DNA of 13,878 nucleotides from NCBI GenBank assembly GCA_037444005.1, contig JBBING010000058.1, positions 1-13,878 of the forward strand, written 5' to 3'. Shown one piece after another: positions 1 to 7,998 of the stretch; the first letter of the stretch is position 1, and each line of letters opens with the position of its first letter. The notes under the pieces were generated by a model. That model searched no databases, was not told where the DNA came from, and was given only the letters and a program-made list of their open reading frames with translations. A program made the position numbers and the translations under genes. This DNA is from DATLZC01 sp037444005 (GTDB lineage: Bacteria; Chloroflexota; Dehalococcoidia; DSTF01; JACRBR01).

Positions 1-488
1 TCGCCGATGGCGTCATCCTGAACTGGCTCGCGCCGTCCGACGTGCCTCGGGCCCTGGGCGTCGTCCGCGAGGCTGCCCGGGCCGCGGGGCGCGACCCCGA
101 CCGCATCGAGGCGGCCGCGCGGCTCTTCGTGCTGGTCTCCGAGCAGGAGGACTACGTGCAGGCGCTGACGCGGCGCAGCATCGCCGGCTATCTTTCGACG
201 CCGGTGTATCGCGCCTTCCACGAGTGGCTCGGGCGGGGCCCGGCGCTGGCGGCCATGCATGCGAAATGGGAGGCCGGCGACCGCCGGGGCGCGCTGGAGG
301 CCATCCCCCGCGAGGTGATCGACGACCTGTTCATCCACGGCAGCCCGGAGCGCTGCCGCGAGCGCGTGGAGGAGTACGTGGCCGCGGGCATCACCGTCCC
401 GCTGCTGCATTTCGCGCCGTCGACGCTGGACCCGGCGGCGCTGGCCGACGCGCAGCTCGCAGCGATGCGGGCGCTTGCGCCACGGTAA
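1..488 (+). CDS. Luciferase-like flavin-dependent monooxygenase, C-terminal part (5' end outside window)
   Basis: The open frame begins at base 3 and has no start in the window, so this is the last 162 or so codons of a longer gene; the ATG/GTG codons near base 42 are internal. The visible start (ADGVILNWLAP) and the later HGSPERCRERVEEYVAAG and VPLLHF segments are typical of the C-terminal half of luciferase-like (LLM, bacterial luciferase / F420-dependent) TIM-barrel oxidoreductases. In these the GSPE..R..veeY.aaG element precedes the last strand and helix of the barrel. Family members use FMN or F420 to oxidise or reduce small organic substrates in the cytoplasm; the substrate cannot be told here. 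The gene ends in TAA three bases before the stop of the convergent enoyl-CoA hydratase gene, with no terminator between them. I am confident of the family and not of the cofactor. Confidence 0.82.
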   Translation, partial: ADGVILNWLAPSDVPRALGVVREAARAAGRDPDRIEAAARLFVLVSEQEDYVQALTRRSIAGYLSTPVYRAFHEWLGRGPALAAMHAKWEAGDRRGALEAIPREVIDDLFIHGSPERCRERVEEYVAAGITVPLLHFAPSTLDPAALADAQLAAMRALAPR

Positions 489-491
489 TCG

Positions 492-1298
492 CTACCTTCC
501 AGTGAAGCGCGGCGTGCGCTTCTCGATGAACGCCCGCGGCCCTTCCTTCGCGTCCTCCGACGCGAAGACGATGGCGGCGCATTCGGCTTCGATGCGCATC
601 GCCTCGGCCTGCGTCGTCGCGAGCCCTCTAAGCACGGACTCCTTGATCTTGCGCACGGCGAGGGGCCCGTTGTCGGCGATGCGCCGGGCGTACTCCTCGG
701 CTCGCTGCATCACCCGGTCGGGCGCGACGACCGCGTTCACCAGGCCGATGCGATACGCCTCCTCGGCGTCGAGCCGGTTGCCCGTGAGCAGGATCTCCAT
801 CGCTCTGCAGTAGGGGATCTGCCGGGGCAGGCGCACGGTCGAGCCGCCGGCGGGGAGCAGCCCCCAGCGCACCTCCTGGAGCGCGAAAGTCGCGGCGGAT
901 GACGCGATGCGGATGTCCGTCCCCTGGAGCAGCTCGAGGCCGCCGGCGATGCAGTGGCCGTTGACGGCGGCGACGACGGGCTTGTACAGCTCGCGAGCCA
1001 GGAGCAGCGCCTTCGCCGCGAGGCCGGGCTCGCGCCGGACGCGCTCGTCCCACTCGTCCTCAGGAGCGCGGGCGCCGGTCACCAGCGGGATGAGCCGCGC
1101 GAGGTCTGCGCCCGAGCAGAACGCGCGGTCGCCCGCGCCGGTGATGATGGCGGCGCGGGCCTCGTCGTCGGCCTCGTAGCGGTCCCAGGCGTCGGCCAGC
1201 TCGCAGATGGCGCGTGGGTCGAGGGCATTGTGGACCTCCGGGCGGTCGATGGTGATGTAGGCGATGCGGTCGCGGCGTTCGTACACGACGTGGGGCAC
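492..1298 (-). CDS. Enoyl-CoA hydratase/isomerase (crotonase family)
   Basis: A 268-residue crotonase-fold protein of normal length. The N-terminal strand region (YITIDRPEVHNAL, about 14-26) is followed by the first oxyanion-hole segment FCSGADL (60-66). The second oxyanion segment is VNGHCIAGGLELL (112-124). Both acidic residues used by hydratases are present: Glu122, in the position of rat Glu144, and Glu142 in LQEVRWGLLPAGG, in the position of Glu164. True hydration of 2-enoyl-CoA is therefore plausible, as in beta-oxidation or a related acyl-CoA route, though the substrate is unknown. I chose the GTG at 1298 because a perfect GGAGGT lies six bases upstream (complement of 1305-1310) and the protein then begins with the usual first strand; an in-frame upstream start at 1346 would add 16 unconserved residues. 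The gene is divergent from the methyltransferase gene (83-base gap) and convergent with the monooxygenase gene. Confidence 0.9.
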   Translation of the reverse strand: MPHVVYERRDRIAYITIDRPEVHNALDPRAICELADAWDRYEADDEARAAIITGAGDRAFCSGADLARLIPLVTGARAPEDEWDERVRREPGLAAKALLLARELYKPVVAAVNGHCIAGGLELLQGTDIRIASSAATFALQEVRWGLLPAGGSTVRLPRQIPYCRAMEILLTGNRLDAEEAYRIGLVNAVVAPDRVMQRAEEYARRIADNGPLAVRKIKESVLRGLATTQAEAMRIEAECAAIVFASEDAKEGPRAFIEKRTPRFTGR

Positions 1299-1381
1299 GG
1301 GTTCACCTCCGTTCGGGCTGCGGTTCGCGCCGGGCGTCTGTATCATAGGCCCGCCTGCGGCGAGGGCGAAGGGAGGTTCCC

Positions 1382-2113
1382 GTGCGGCTGCTGCGACGTC
1401 TTCTGATCCTGGCGCTGGCGCTGTGGACGGCGGCGAGCGTCGCTGCGGCGGTCCTCGTGCGCCTCTGGCTGCGGGAGCGGCACGGCCGCGGAGGGCCCAT
1501 CCCGGTGAGCCAGGCGGGCACGCTGCTGCATCCGCTTCGCCGGCGCATCCACCCGCCCGAAGAGATGCTCGCGTGGTTCGGGGTGGGCGCCGGCCAGACC
1601 GTCCTCGAGCTGGGCCCCGGACCGGGCTACTTCACGATCGAAGCGGCGCGCCGGGCCGGTGAAGGCGGACGCGTCCTGTGCGTGGATATCCAGCGCGGCA
1701 TGCTGGAAGCGCTGCGGCCGCGGCTGCGCGAGCACGGCGTCGCCAACGCGCACGCGATTCTCGGCGACGCCACGCGACTGCCCCTCGCGGACAGCGCCGT
1801 CGACTGCGCGTATCTCGTCACGGTGCTGGGTGAGGTCCCCGACCGGCCCGCGGCGCTGGCGGAACTCCGCCGCGCGCTGAGGCCCGGCGGCGCGCTCGCC
1901 TTCACTGAGACGCTGACCGATCCCGACTACGTGCCGCGGGACGCCCTGCGAGACCTCTGCCGCGCCTCCGGCTTCGAGTTCGACGACGAGCGCCCCCTGC
2001 TCCTCGGCTACATGATGCGCTTCCGCAAGCCCGCCGAGGCGCCCACCGCCGAACCGCCAGCGCGCCCCGGGAGGAACCGGACGTCTTCGCACGCGCGGGA
2101 GGAACGCCGGTGA
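1382..2113 (+). CDS. Membrane-anchored class I SAM-dependent methyltransferase
   Basis: A 243-residue protein starting at GTG with a GGGAGG five bases upstream. Residues 7-29 (LLILALALWTAASVAAAVLV) form one hydrophobic segment flanked by arginines, which reads as an uncleaved membrane anchor with the rest in the cytoplasm. The catalytic Rossmann domain follows. Motif I is VLELGPGPGYFT (74-85), an acidic residue ends strand 2 (CVDIQ, Asp102), motif II is GDATRLPLAD (128-137), strand 4 is CAYLVTVLGEV (142-152) and the post-motif is ALRPGGALAFTE (165-176). This is the Methyltransf_11/25 layout seen in UbiE-like enzymes. The substrate is unknown; a membrane-associated lipid or quinone is a fair guess from the anchor but only an inference. 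The Pro/Arg-rich tail (about 217-243) looks disordered. The next gene on this strand starts 135 bases downstream. Confidence 0.85.
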   Translation: MRLLRRLLILALALWTAASVAAAVLVRLWLRERHGRGGPIPVSQAGTLLHPLRRRIHPPEEMLAWFGVGAGQTVLELGPGPGYFTIEAARRAGEGGRVLCVDIQRGMLEALRPRLREHGVANAHAILGDATRLPLADSAVDCAYLVTVLGEVPDRPAALAELRRALRPGGALAFTETLTDPDYVPRDALRDLCRASGFEFDDERPLLLGYMMRFRKPAEAPTAEPPARPGRNRTSSHAREERR

Positions 2114-2128
2114 CGCCGGTCCACCGTG

Positions 2129-2144
2129 GCGCGCCCCTGCGCGC
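2129..2144 (+). repeat. GC hairpin in the gap before the thiolase-like gene
   Basis: GCGCGC (2129-2134), a CCCT loop and GCGCGC (2139-2144) can pair. It sits 15 bases after the methyltransferase stop. No T-run follows, so it is at best a weak terminator or a chance result of high GC. The rest of the 2114-2248 gap shows only a TATGAT at 2218-2223 that could be a -10 box but has no recognisable -35. Confidence 0.25.
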
Positions 2145-2248
2145 GCTGTGCGGCCGACGACGCTGAAACCGCTCCTGCCTGCGTCAGCTCCCCGCTGCCC
2201 CGAGGCCGCCTTTGCCGTATGATGCGCCCGGATCGGAGGAGCATGACG

Positions 2249-3754
2249 ATGGACGAACGACGCGTGCCCGTCCTCATCGGGGCGGCGCAGTACACCCACC
2301 ACCCGGACCGCGCGGACGAATGTCCCGAGCCCCTGGCGCTGCTGGAACGGGTCGCCCGCGCGGCCTGCGAGGATACCGGCTCCGCCCGCGCGCTCGAGGC
2401 GGTCGACTCCGTCCAGGTGGTGAACATCTTCTGCTGGACGTACGCCGACCCGCCGGGCATGCTGGCGGTGCGCCTGGGAATCGAGCCGAAGCATCGCCTG
2501 TACACCGCCATCGGCGGCAACACACCCCAGTGGCTCGTGAACGGCGCCGCCGACGCCATCGCCCGCGGGGAGATCGAGGTGGCGCTGCTCGCGGGGGCCG
2601 AAGCCATGCGCACGCTACGTTCGTACCGGGCGCGCGGAGCTATGCCCCCATGGACAGTCACCGAGGGCCGGCCGCAGATGGTGGGTGACCTGCGCCCCGG
2701 CGTCAACGACCTCGAGGCGCGGCATGGCCTGCGGCTCCCGGTGGAGGTGTATCCGCTGTTCGAAAACGCGCTCCGGGCGCGCGCCGGCGAGACCATCGAT
2801 GCGCACCAGCGCAAGGTCGGCGAACTCATGGCGCGCTTCACCCGCGTGGCGGCCCGGAACCCGTACGCCTGGTTCCGGCAGGAGCGGACGGCCGAAGAGC
2901 TCATCACCGTCTCGCCCGATAACCGCATGGTCGGGTTCCCGTACCCCAAGCGGCTCAACGCCATCATCGAAGTCGACCAGGCGGCGGCGGTGGTCGTGAC
3001 GAGCCTCGCCCGCGCCAGGGAGCTGGGCGTGCCGTCCGATCGCATCGTCTTCCTCTGGGGAGGCGCCGACGCTGCCGATGTCTGGCACGTCAGCGAGCGC
3101 CTGAGCTACGACCGCTCGCCCGCCATCGAGGCGGCCGGCCGCGCCGCCCTCGCCCAGGCCGGCGTCGACATCGACGACGTCGCCTATATCGACCTGTACT
3201 CCTGCTTCCCGTCGGCGGTGCAGATCGGGCGCGACGCGCTGGGCATCGCCCCGGACGACCCGCGGGACCTGACGGTGACGGGCGGCCTGCCCTACCACGG
3301 CGGGCCCGGCAACAACTACTCGATGCACGCCATCGCGACGATGGTCGGGCTGCTGCGGCGGGACCCGGCGGCGAAGGGTCTGGTGACGGCGCTCGGGTGG
3401 TTCATCACGAAGCACTCCGTGGGCGTCTACGCCGGCACGCCGCCGCCACGCGAGTGGTCGCGCGAGGCCCGCTGCTACGACGAGCAGGCCGACGCCGCCC
3501 GCGCGCCGCGCGTCGTCGCCGAAGCCGAGGGCCTCGCGACCATCGAGACCTACACGGTCGTACACGGCCGCGACGGCGCGCCCCAGCGGGGCATCGTCAT
3601 CGGCAGGCTGGACGACGGGCGGCGCTTTCTCGCGAACACCCCTGCGGGCGACCGCGCGACGTTCGAGGCGCTGGAGCGCCAGGAGGGCGTCGGACGCCGC
3701 GGCCGCGTCCGTCACGACGCTGCGACGCACACGAACGTCTTCGAGCTGGTCTAG
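2249..3754 (+). CDS. Thiolase-like protein with additional C-terminal domain (TLP1 / SCP2-thiolase-like)
   Basis: About 501 residues, longer than a normal thiolase (about 390-400). The thiolase fold is recognisable: PVLIGAAQYTHH (7-18), the first-half core GAADAIARGEIEVALLAGAEAM (about 99-120), a large loop domain, and a second half with AYIDLYSCFPSAV (312-324), GGLPYHGGPGNNYS (345-358) and ALGWFITKHSVG (381-392). The usual catalytic residues are not seen. The nucleophile-Cys region reads IGGNTPQWLVN, the usual GHP His reads GGP, and the late CxG Cys region reads LGWF. Residues from about 410 (GLATIETYTVVHG, RGIVIGRLDDG) form an extra small beta domain, as in mycobacterial TLP1 proteins often annotated as acetyl-CoA acetyltransferases. 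Its role is probably acyl-CoA binding or an unusual reaction. Start: GGAGG at 2235-2239 is nine bases from this ATG and only three from the alternative ATG at 2243. Confidence 0.85.
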   Translation: MDERRVPVLIGAAQYTHHPDRADECPEPLALLERVARAACEDTGSARALEAVDSVQVVNIFCWTYADPPGMLAVRLGIEPKHRLYTAIGGNTPQWLVNGAADAIARGEIEVALLAGAEAMRTLRSYRARGAMPPWTVTEGRPQMVGDLRPGVNDLEARHGLRLPVEVYPLFENALRARAGETIDAHQRKVGELMARFTRVAARNPYAWFRQERTAEELITVSPDNRMVGFPYPKRLNAIIEVDQAAAVVVTSLARARELGVPSDRIVFLWGGADAADVWHVSERLSYDRSPAIEAAGRAALAQAGVDIDDVAYIDLYSCFPSAVQIGRDALGIAPDDPRDLTVTGGLPYHGGPGNNYSMHAIATMVGLLRRDPAAKGLVTALGWFITKHSVGVYAGTPPPREWSREARCYDEQADAARAPRVVAEAEGLATIETYTVVHGRDGAPQRGIVIGRLDDGRRFLANTPAGDRATFEALERQEGVGRRGRVRHDAATHTNVFELV

Positions 3755-4803
3755 GGCCGAGCGCCAGCGGGGAGCGTCGCCGTCGGCACAGGCGTCGGCT
3801 CGAAGGCCGCGGGGTCGTATGCCGCCGGGTTCCAGGCGAGCGAGGGGAAGCGGTAGCTGCACGGCGGCAAGTCGGACGGGCACTCCTCGATGTTCCCGAA
3901 GAAGCGGTCGCGTCCGCCTAGGGGCGCCGCGTCGGCCACCAAGCGCTCCTTGCCGCCTGTCGTCGGGATGACGTAGACGCCGTCGCCGCGGAAGTACGCC
4001 ACCCATCTGCCGTCGGGCGAAAGCGCCGGGCTCACGCCCGAGACGACGGGCTCCATGCCCGCGCCCGTCCCGTACAGGATGGCGGCTTCTCGCGTGACCG
4101 AACCGACAATCCAGCGGCCATCGGGTCCCGGGATCGCCGCCTTGGCTGGCACGGCCGCTGCCTCCGCGGGCAGCGCGAGGGTCTCCTCGGAGCCGCCCGC
4201 GCGGCGATAGTACGTGAGCATATCCCCTTCGGCGACGGCGATGCGGTCCGCATCGAGCCACGCCGGCCGGTAGAACTCGACGCCGCCTTCGTACAGAAGG
4301 CGGTGGCTCGAGCCGTCGGCCCGCATGACCCATAGCTCGACGTCGCCCCCGCCCCCGATGCGCGCGAGGGTGTAGGCGATCCACTCGCCGTCGGGCGACC
4401 AGACCACCGATTGCGCCCCGAGCGACGGGTTCGAGGCAGCGCCGCCGGGCGGGGTCGACAGCTTCGCCACTTTCGCGAGCACGTGCGCGCCCGTCCCGTC
4501 GGCGTTGGCCATGCAGATGTCGAACCCGCAGGTGTAGGCCAGCCGCGTGCCGTCGGGCGAGAACGACGGAGAGCTGAGCCAGTGCTCCTCGCGGTCGCCG
4601 GCGATGAGCTGCCGGACACTGCCGGCCGCGTCGACGCCGTAGATGCTTCCACCGGCGGCGAACGCGATGACGGGCGCCCACGGGCCCGCGGTCGGGGCTT
4701 CGGACGCTTCCGCGCGCCCGCACGCGGCCGCGGAGACGGCCGCGGCCAGAACCAACAGCAGGAGGGCGACGGCGCTCCGAAGGTTCACGGCTCGATCGTA
4801 CAC
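3751..4803 (-). CDS. Secreted beta-propeller (TolB/PD40-like) lipoprotein
   Basis: About 350 residues. A basic N-terminus and hydrophobic stretch (AVALLLLVLAAAVSAAAC, 11-28) end in a lipobox-like AAAC, so Cys28 is probably lipidated and the protein anchored outside the cytoplasmic membrane. The body holds PD40/WD40-like propeller repeats with the SPDG signature: SFSPDGTRLAYT (80-91), VWSPDGEWIAYT (134-145), IPGPDGRWIVGS (224-235) and ALSPDGRWVAYF (260-271). The C-terminal EPTPVPTAT (335-343) resembles the Pro/Thr linkers common in Chloroflexota surface proteins. No catalytic motif is seen; binding or scaffolding is likely and the partner is unknown. The first codon is GTG at 4803; a second in-frame GTG at 4788 is an equally good start, and neither has a clear Shine-Dalgarno site. 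It lies 67 bases downstream of argB on the same strand and shares its stop CTAG with the convergent thiolase-like gene. Confidence 0.8.
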   Translation of the reverse strand: MYDRAVNLRSAVALLLLVLAAAVSAAACGRAEASEAPTAGPWAPVIAFAAGGSIYGVDAAGSVRQLIAGDREEHWLSSPSFSPDGTRLAYTCGFDICMANADGTGAHVLAKVAKLSTPPGGAASNPSLGAQSVVWSPDGEWIAYTLARIGGGGDVELWVMRADGSSHRLLYEGGVEFYRPAWLDADRIAVAEGDMLTYYRRAGGSEETLALPAEAAAVPAKAAIPGPDGRWIVGSVTREAAILYGTGAGMEPVVSGVSPALSPDGRWVAYFRGDGVYVIPTTGGKERLVADAAPLGGRDRFFGNIEECPSDLPPCSYRFPSLAWNPAAYDPAAFEPTPVPTATLPAGARP

Positions 4804-4870
4804 CCGCCGGTCAAGCGCGAGACCGCCCCAATGGCCCGAGGACGACCGCGATTCGGCCCGCGGGCTGACG

Positions 4871-5653
4871 TTACGAAGGGAGGACGATGGTGCCGGCGGC
4901 GGCGCCCGACAGCGCTTCGCGGAGGGCGTGAGGTTCGCGTCCGTCGACGATGAGCGTGCGTGCGCCGGCCGCGGCGGCGACGAGCGCGGCCTCGAGCTTG
5001 GGAATCATGCCGCCGACGGCGACGCCTTCGTCGATGAGGCGGAGCGCCTCCGCCCGCGAGAGCGCAGGAACCCGCTCGCCGCGGGCGTCGAGGACGCCGG
5101 GCACATCGGTGAGGAAGACGAGGCGCTCCGCTTCCAGGGCGGCCGCGACGTCGCCCGCGAGGGTGTCGGCGTTGACATTCAGGGGCTGGGCCAAGAGCAG
5201 TTCCCCTTCGACCTCGGCGGCGAGCGAGGCGATGACGGGGAGGTACCCGGCGTCGAGCAGCGTCTCGAGCTGCGTCCGGTCCACCTCGCGCACGCGGCCG
5301 ACGAAGCCGAGCTCGGGGTCGAGGCGTTCCGCCCGGATGAGTCCGCCGTCGACGCCCGAGAGACCGAGGGCGCGCGCGCCCAGGCTGTTGAGCCGCGCCA
5401 CCAGCTCCGTGTTCACCAGGCCGGCGAACACCGCCACTGCGACATCGATGGCCGCGCGGTCGGTGACGCGCAGCCCCCGCACGAAGCGCGACTCGACGCC
5501 GTGGATGCGCAGCCATTCGCTCAGCGTCGCGCCACCCCCGTGAACGACGACGAGGCGCCGGCCGTCTCGCCAGAGCGACGCCAGGTCTTCGAGCGAGGTG
5601 TCGTTCGCTCCCAGGGTCGATCCGCCGATCTTGACGACCGTGACGCCCGCCAT
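4871..5653 (-). CDS. argB: Acetylglutamate kinase
   Basis: A 260-residue amino-acid-kinase-fold enzyme that phosphorylates N-acetyl-L-glutamate with ATP, the second step of arginine synthesis. Known active-site positions are all visible: Lys8 in VVKIGGS (6-12), the glycine loop VVHGGGATL (36-44), the NAG-binding Arg62 in GLRVTD (60-65), Asn159 with NADTLAGD (161-168), and Lys219 in GGMIPKL (214-220). The C-terminal VDGREPHAL and GTIVL are also typical. These match E. coli NAGK Lys8, Arg66, Asn158 and Lys217 in order and spacing. The length is that of the short, arginine-insensitive class without an N-terminal helix extension (family knowledge plus inference). The ATG is six bases after the argJ stop, so it is the third gene of argCJB. 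A LysZ-type role is possible in principle, but ArgC and ArgJ next door argue for arginine. Confidence 0.93.
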   Translation of the reverse strand: MAGVTVVKIGGSTLGANDTSLEDLASLWRDGRRLVVVHGGGATLSEWLRIHGVESRFVRGLRVTDRAAIDVAVAVFAGLVNTELVARLNSLGARALGLSGVDGGLIRAERLDPELGFVGRVREVDRTQLETLLDAGYLPVIASLAAEVEGELLLAQPLNVNADTLAGDVAAALEAERLVFLTDVPGVLDARGERVPALSRAEALRLIDEGVAVGGMIPKLEAALVAAAAGARTLIVDGREPHALREALSGAAAGTIVLPS

Positions 5654-5659
5654 GTCGTC

Positions 5660-6895
5660 CTATGTGGTGTAGTCGCCGTTGATGTGGACGTACTCCGGCG
5701 TCAGGTCGCAGCCCCACGCCGTCGCTGCGTGCTCGCCGCACCCGAGGTCGAGGCGAATCACGACCTCTTCGGCGGCCAGGGCCTCGCTCGCGGAGACCTC
5801 GTCGAACGGGACGGGTCCGCCGCGATAGGCGCAAACGCCGCCGAGCCAAACCTGCGCGCGGTCGAGGTCGATGCGCGCGCCGCTGCGCCCCGCGGCCATG
5901 AGGACGCGTCCCCAGTTGGGGTCGCGGCCCCAGACGGCCGCCTTCACCAGCGGCGACGCTGTGATGGTCCGCGCGGCGGCGCGGGCGTCCTCCCGCGAAG
6001 CCGCGCCCTCGACGCGAACGGTCAGCAGGCGCGTCGCCCCTTCGCCGTCGCGGGCGATCTGCCGCGCCAGCGACGTCAGCGCCTCGCGCAACGCTGCGCC
6101 GAAGATGTCGCTGGCGGCTCCAGCGCCGTCGAGCCTTGGCCCTCCCGCCGCGCCGTTCGCGAGGATCAGCGCCATGTCGCTGGTGCTGGTGTCGCCGTCG
6201 ACGCTCACCATGTTCAGCGTGTCGTCCACGGCCGCGCGGAAGGCCCGGTCCAGGAACGCCGGCTCCACGGGCGCGTCGGTGGTCAAAAAGGCGAACATCG
6301 TGGCCATGTTGGGATGGATCATGCCCGAGCCTTTGGCGGCCCCGCCCAGCGTGTACGTGCGGCCTTCCGCCTCGAAGCGCACGCAGGCCGTTTTCGGCCG
6401 GGTGTCCGTGGTCATGATGGCGCGCGCGAAGCGCTCGCCGCCGTCCTCCGAGAGCTCGACGTCGGCGATGCCGCGGCGGACGCGGTCCATGGGGAGCGGC
6501 TTGCCGATGACGCCGGTGCTGGCCACGAGCACCTCCTCCGGCGCGAGGCCGAACCTGTCGGCGACGAGCCGGCACATCTCCTCGGCGTCGGCCGGGCCCT
6601 GGCGTCCGGTAGCGACGTTGGCGACGCCGGCGTTCACCACCAAAGCCCGCGGCCTGGCCGAGCGGAGGTGGTTCTGGGTCACCAGCAGCGGCGCGCCCTT
6701 GACCGCGTTGGTGGTGAACATGGCGGCGGCGTCGCACGGCGCCCGCGAGTACAGCACGGCGAGGTCGAGCTTGTTCTCGCCGTAGGTCTTCACGCCGGCG
6801 TAGACAGCGCCCGCGAGAAAGCCCCCGGGCGATGTGATGTGGCCGCCCGGCACGGCGGTCAGCGACTGCGATCCGGCGACGGCGGCGTCGCTCAC
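5660..6895 (-). CDS. argJ: Ornithine acetyltransferase / bifunctional glutamate N-acetyltransferase
   Basis: About 411 residues, normal for ArgJ. The enzyme moves the acetyl group from N-acetylornithine to glutamate, recycling it, and some members also acetylate glutamate from acetyl-CoA. The self-cleavage and nucleophile motif is intact: KGSGMIHPNMATMFAFLTTDA region at 188-208, with the catalytic Thr199 directly after the Ala at which the precursor is cut into alpha and beta chains. The N-terminal GFLAGAVYAGVK (25-36) and FTTNAVKGAPL (60-70) and the C-terminal DLTPEYVHINGDYTT are characteristic. The GTG at 6895 overlaps the argC stop by four bases (GTGA), the usual coupled arrangement; the upstream ATG at 6958 would add 21 residues and overlap argC by 67 bases, so I rejected it. 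The sequence alone cannot tell whether it is mono- or bifunctional. Confidence 0.94.
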   Translation of the reverse strand: MSDAAVAGSQSLTAVPGGHITSPGGFLAGAVYAGVKTYGENKLDLAVLYSRAPCDAAAMFTTNAVKGAPLLVTQNHLRSARPRALVVNAGVANVATGRQGPADAEEMCRLVADRFGLAPEEVLVASTGVIGKPLPMDRVRRGIADVELSEDGGERFARAIMTTDTRPKTACVRFEAEGRTYTLGGAAKGSGMIHPNMATMFAFLTTDAPVEPAFLDRAFRAAVDDTLNMVSVDGDTSTSDMALILANGAAGGPRLDGAGAASDIFGAALREALTSLARQIARDGEGATRLLTVRVEGAASREDARAAARTITASPLVKAAVWGRDPNWGRVLMAAGRSGARIDLDRAQVWLGGVCAYRGGPVPFDEVSASEALAAEEVVIRLDLGCGEHAATAWGCDLTPEYVHINGDYTT

Positions 6896-7923
6896 GGGTA
6901 CATCGCCAGGGCGCGCAGGCCCATGTCCTCCGGCAGCCCGAACATCAGGTTCAGACATTGCACGCCCTGTCCCGCTCCTCCCTTCACCAGGTTGTCGAGC
7001 GTGCTGATGACGATGACGCGCCCGGTGCGAGCGTCGTACAGCGGATAGAGGAGGCAGTCGTTGGTGCCGGCCACGTGCTTGGTGGCTGGGGGCGTTTCCG
7101 CCACCACGGCGAACGGATGCCCTTCGTAGAAGTCGCGGAACAGCTCGCGGAGAGCCTCGGCCTCCCGTCCCGCGGGAAGCTTGCCCGCCCGGGCCTTCGC
7201 GTACGAGGTGCCCAGAATACCCCGGACCATCGGGATGTGATGGGGGACGAACGTGACGGCCGGCGCGGGGCCTTCGCGGAGGCGCGCCAACTCCTGCTGG
7301 ATCTCCGGGAGATGGCGGTGCCCCCCGAGGCCGTACGCGTCGACGCTCTCGTCCGCCTCCGAGAAGTGCACGGCGAGCCCGAGCGTCCGCCCCGCTCCCG
7401 ACAGCCCCGTCTTCGCGTCGACGACGATGTCATCTTCGATGACGCCTTCGCGGACGAGGGGCGCGAGCGACAGGATGGCCCCCGTCGGGAAGCAGCCGGG
7501 CGTCCCCACGATGCGCGCCCGGCGGATCTCGTCGCGATGCAGCTCGGGCAAGCCGAACACGGCCTGGTCCAGAAGATCGGGGGCGGGGTGCGCCACGCCG
7601 TACCATCGCTCGTACTCGGCGGCGTCCTTCAAACGAAAGTCGGCGCTCAGGTCGACGACGGGGAGGCCCCGCCGAATGTACGGCAGGAGCGCCTCGGCCG
7701 CGGCGGCGTGCGGCAGCGCCGACACGACGACGTCGACGTCGCCCAGCTCTTCTTCGATCGTGAGGTTGATCCCGCGGGCATGCGGATACACCTCGGTGAG
7801 CCGCTTGCCCGCGGCCGAACGCCCCGTGACGCTCACCACGCGCGCTTCGGGATGGTTCGCCAGCAGGCGCACGGTCTCGATGCCCAGGTAGCCGGTGACG
7901 TTGAGGATGCCGACTCTGATCAC
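6892..7923 (-). CDS. argC: N-acetyl-gamma-glutamyl-phosphate reductase
   Basis: A 343-residue NADPH-dependent reductase, the third step of arginine synthesis, of typical length. The Rossmann N-terminus is IRVGILNVTGYLGIE (2-16), where the usual GATGY is written NVTGY. The catalytic cysteine is Cys144 in VGTPGCFPTGA (139-149). TGLSGAGR, the GGHRHLPEI segment and FVPHHIPMVRGI carry the conserved histidines and phosphate-binding residues. I chose the GTG at 7923 because the protein then begins exactly at the Rossmann strand, with GGAG six bases upstream. The open frame continues upstream to 8166, but that part is antisense to the FAD gene and unlike ArgC. It is the first gene of argC-argJ-argB and probably has its own promoter at 7950-7978. 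Confidence 0.94.
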   Translation of the reverse strand: MIRVGILNVTGYLGIETVRLLANHPEARVVSVTGRSAAGKRLTEVYPHARGINLTIEEELGDVDVVVSALPHAAAAEALLPYIRRGLPVVDLSADFRLKDAAEYERWYGVAHPAPDLLDQAVFGLPELHRDEIRRARIVGTPGCFPTGAILSLAPLVREGVIEDDIVVDAKTGLSGAGRTLGLAVHFSEADESVDAYGLGGHRHLPEIQQELARLREGPAPAVTFVPHHIPMVRGILGTSYAKARAGKLPAGREAEALRELFRDFYEGHPFAVVAETPPATKHVAGTNDCLLYPLYDARTGRVIVISTLDNLVKGGAGQGVQCLNLMFGLPEDMGLRALAMYP

Positions 7924-7949
7924 GGCGCGCTCCAGGGTGGAACGCGTCA

Positions 7950-7978
7950 AGTATACGGACGCCGCGGCGCTGGGAGAA
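7950..7978 (-). promoter_or_regulatory. Likely argCJB promoter
   Basis: On the minus strand a TATACT box (complement of 7950-7955) lies about 27 bases before the argC GTG, giving a leader of roughly 20 bases. Seventeen bases upstream is TTCTCC (complement of 7973-7978), a poor -35 match. The -10 box is the convincing part; no operator that I can name is evident. Confidence 0.45.
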
Positions 7979-7998
7979 AGCTCGAAGCGCGCGACGGG

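Noticed and set aside
4855..4866. GCCCGCGGGC palindrome between argB and the lipoprotein gene as a terminator
   Set aside because: Short, without a T-run, and such GC palindromes are expected by chance at this base composition.
4643..7048. An 801-codon open frame on the plus strand opposite argB, argJ and argC, and similar 600-700-codon frames on the minus strand
   Set aside because: High GC makes long antisense frames common; the translations are Arg/Ala/Gly-rich, match no family I know, and lie over well-supported genes.
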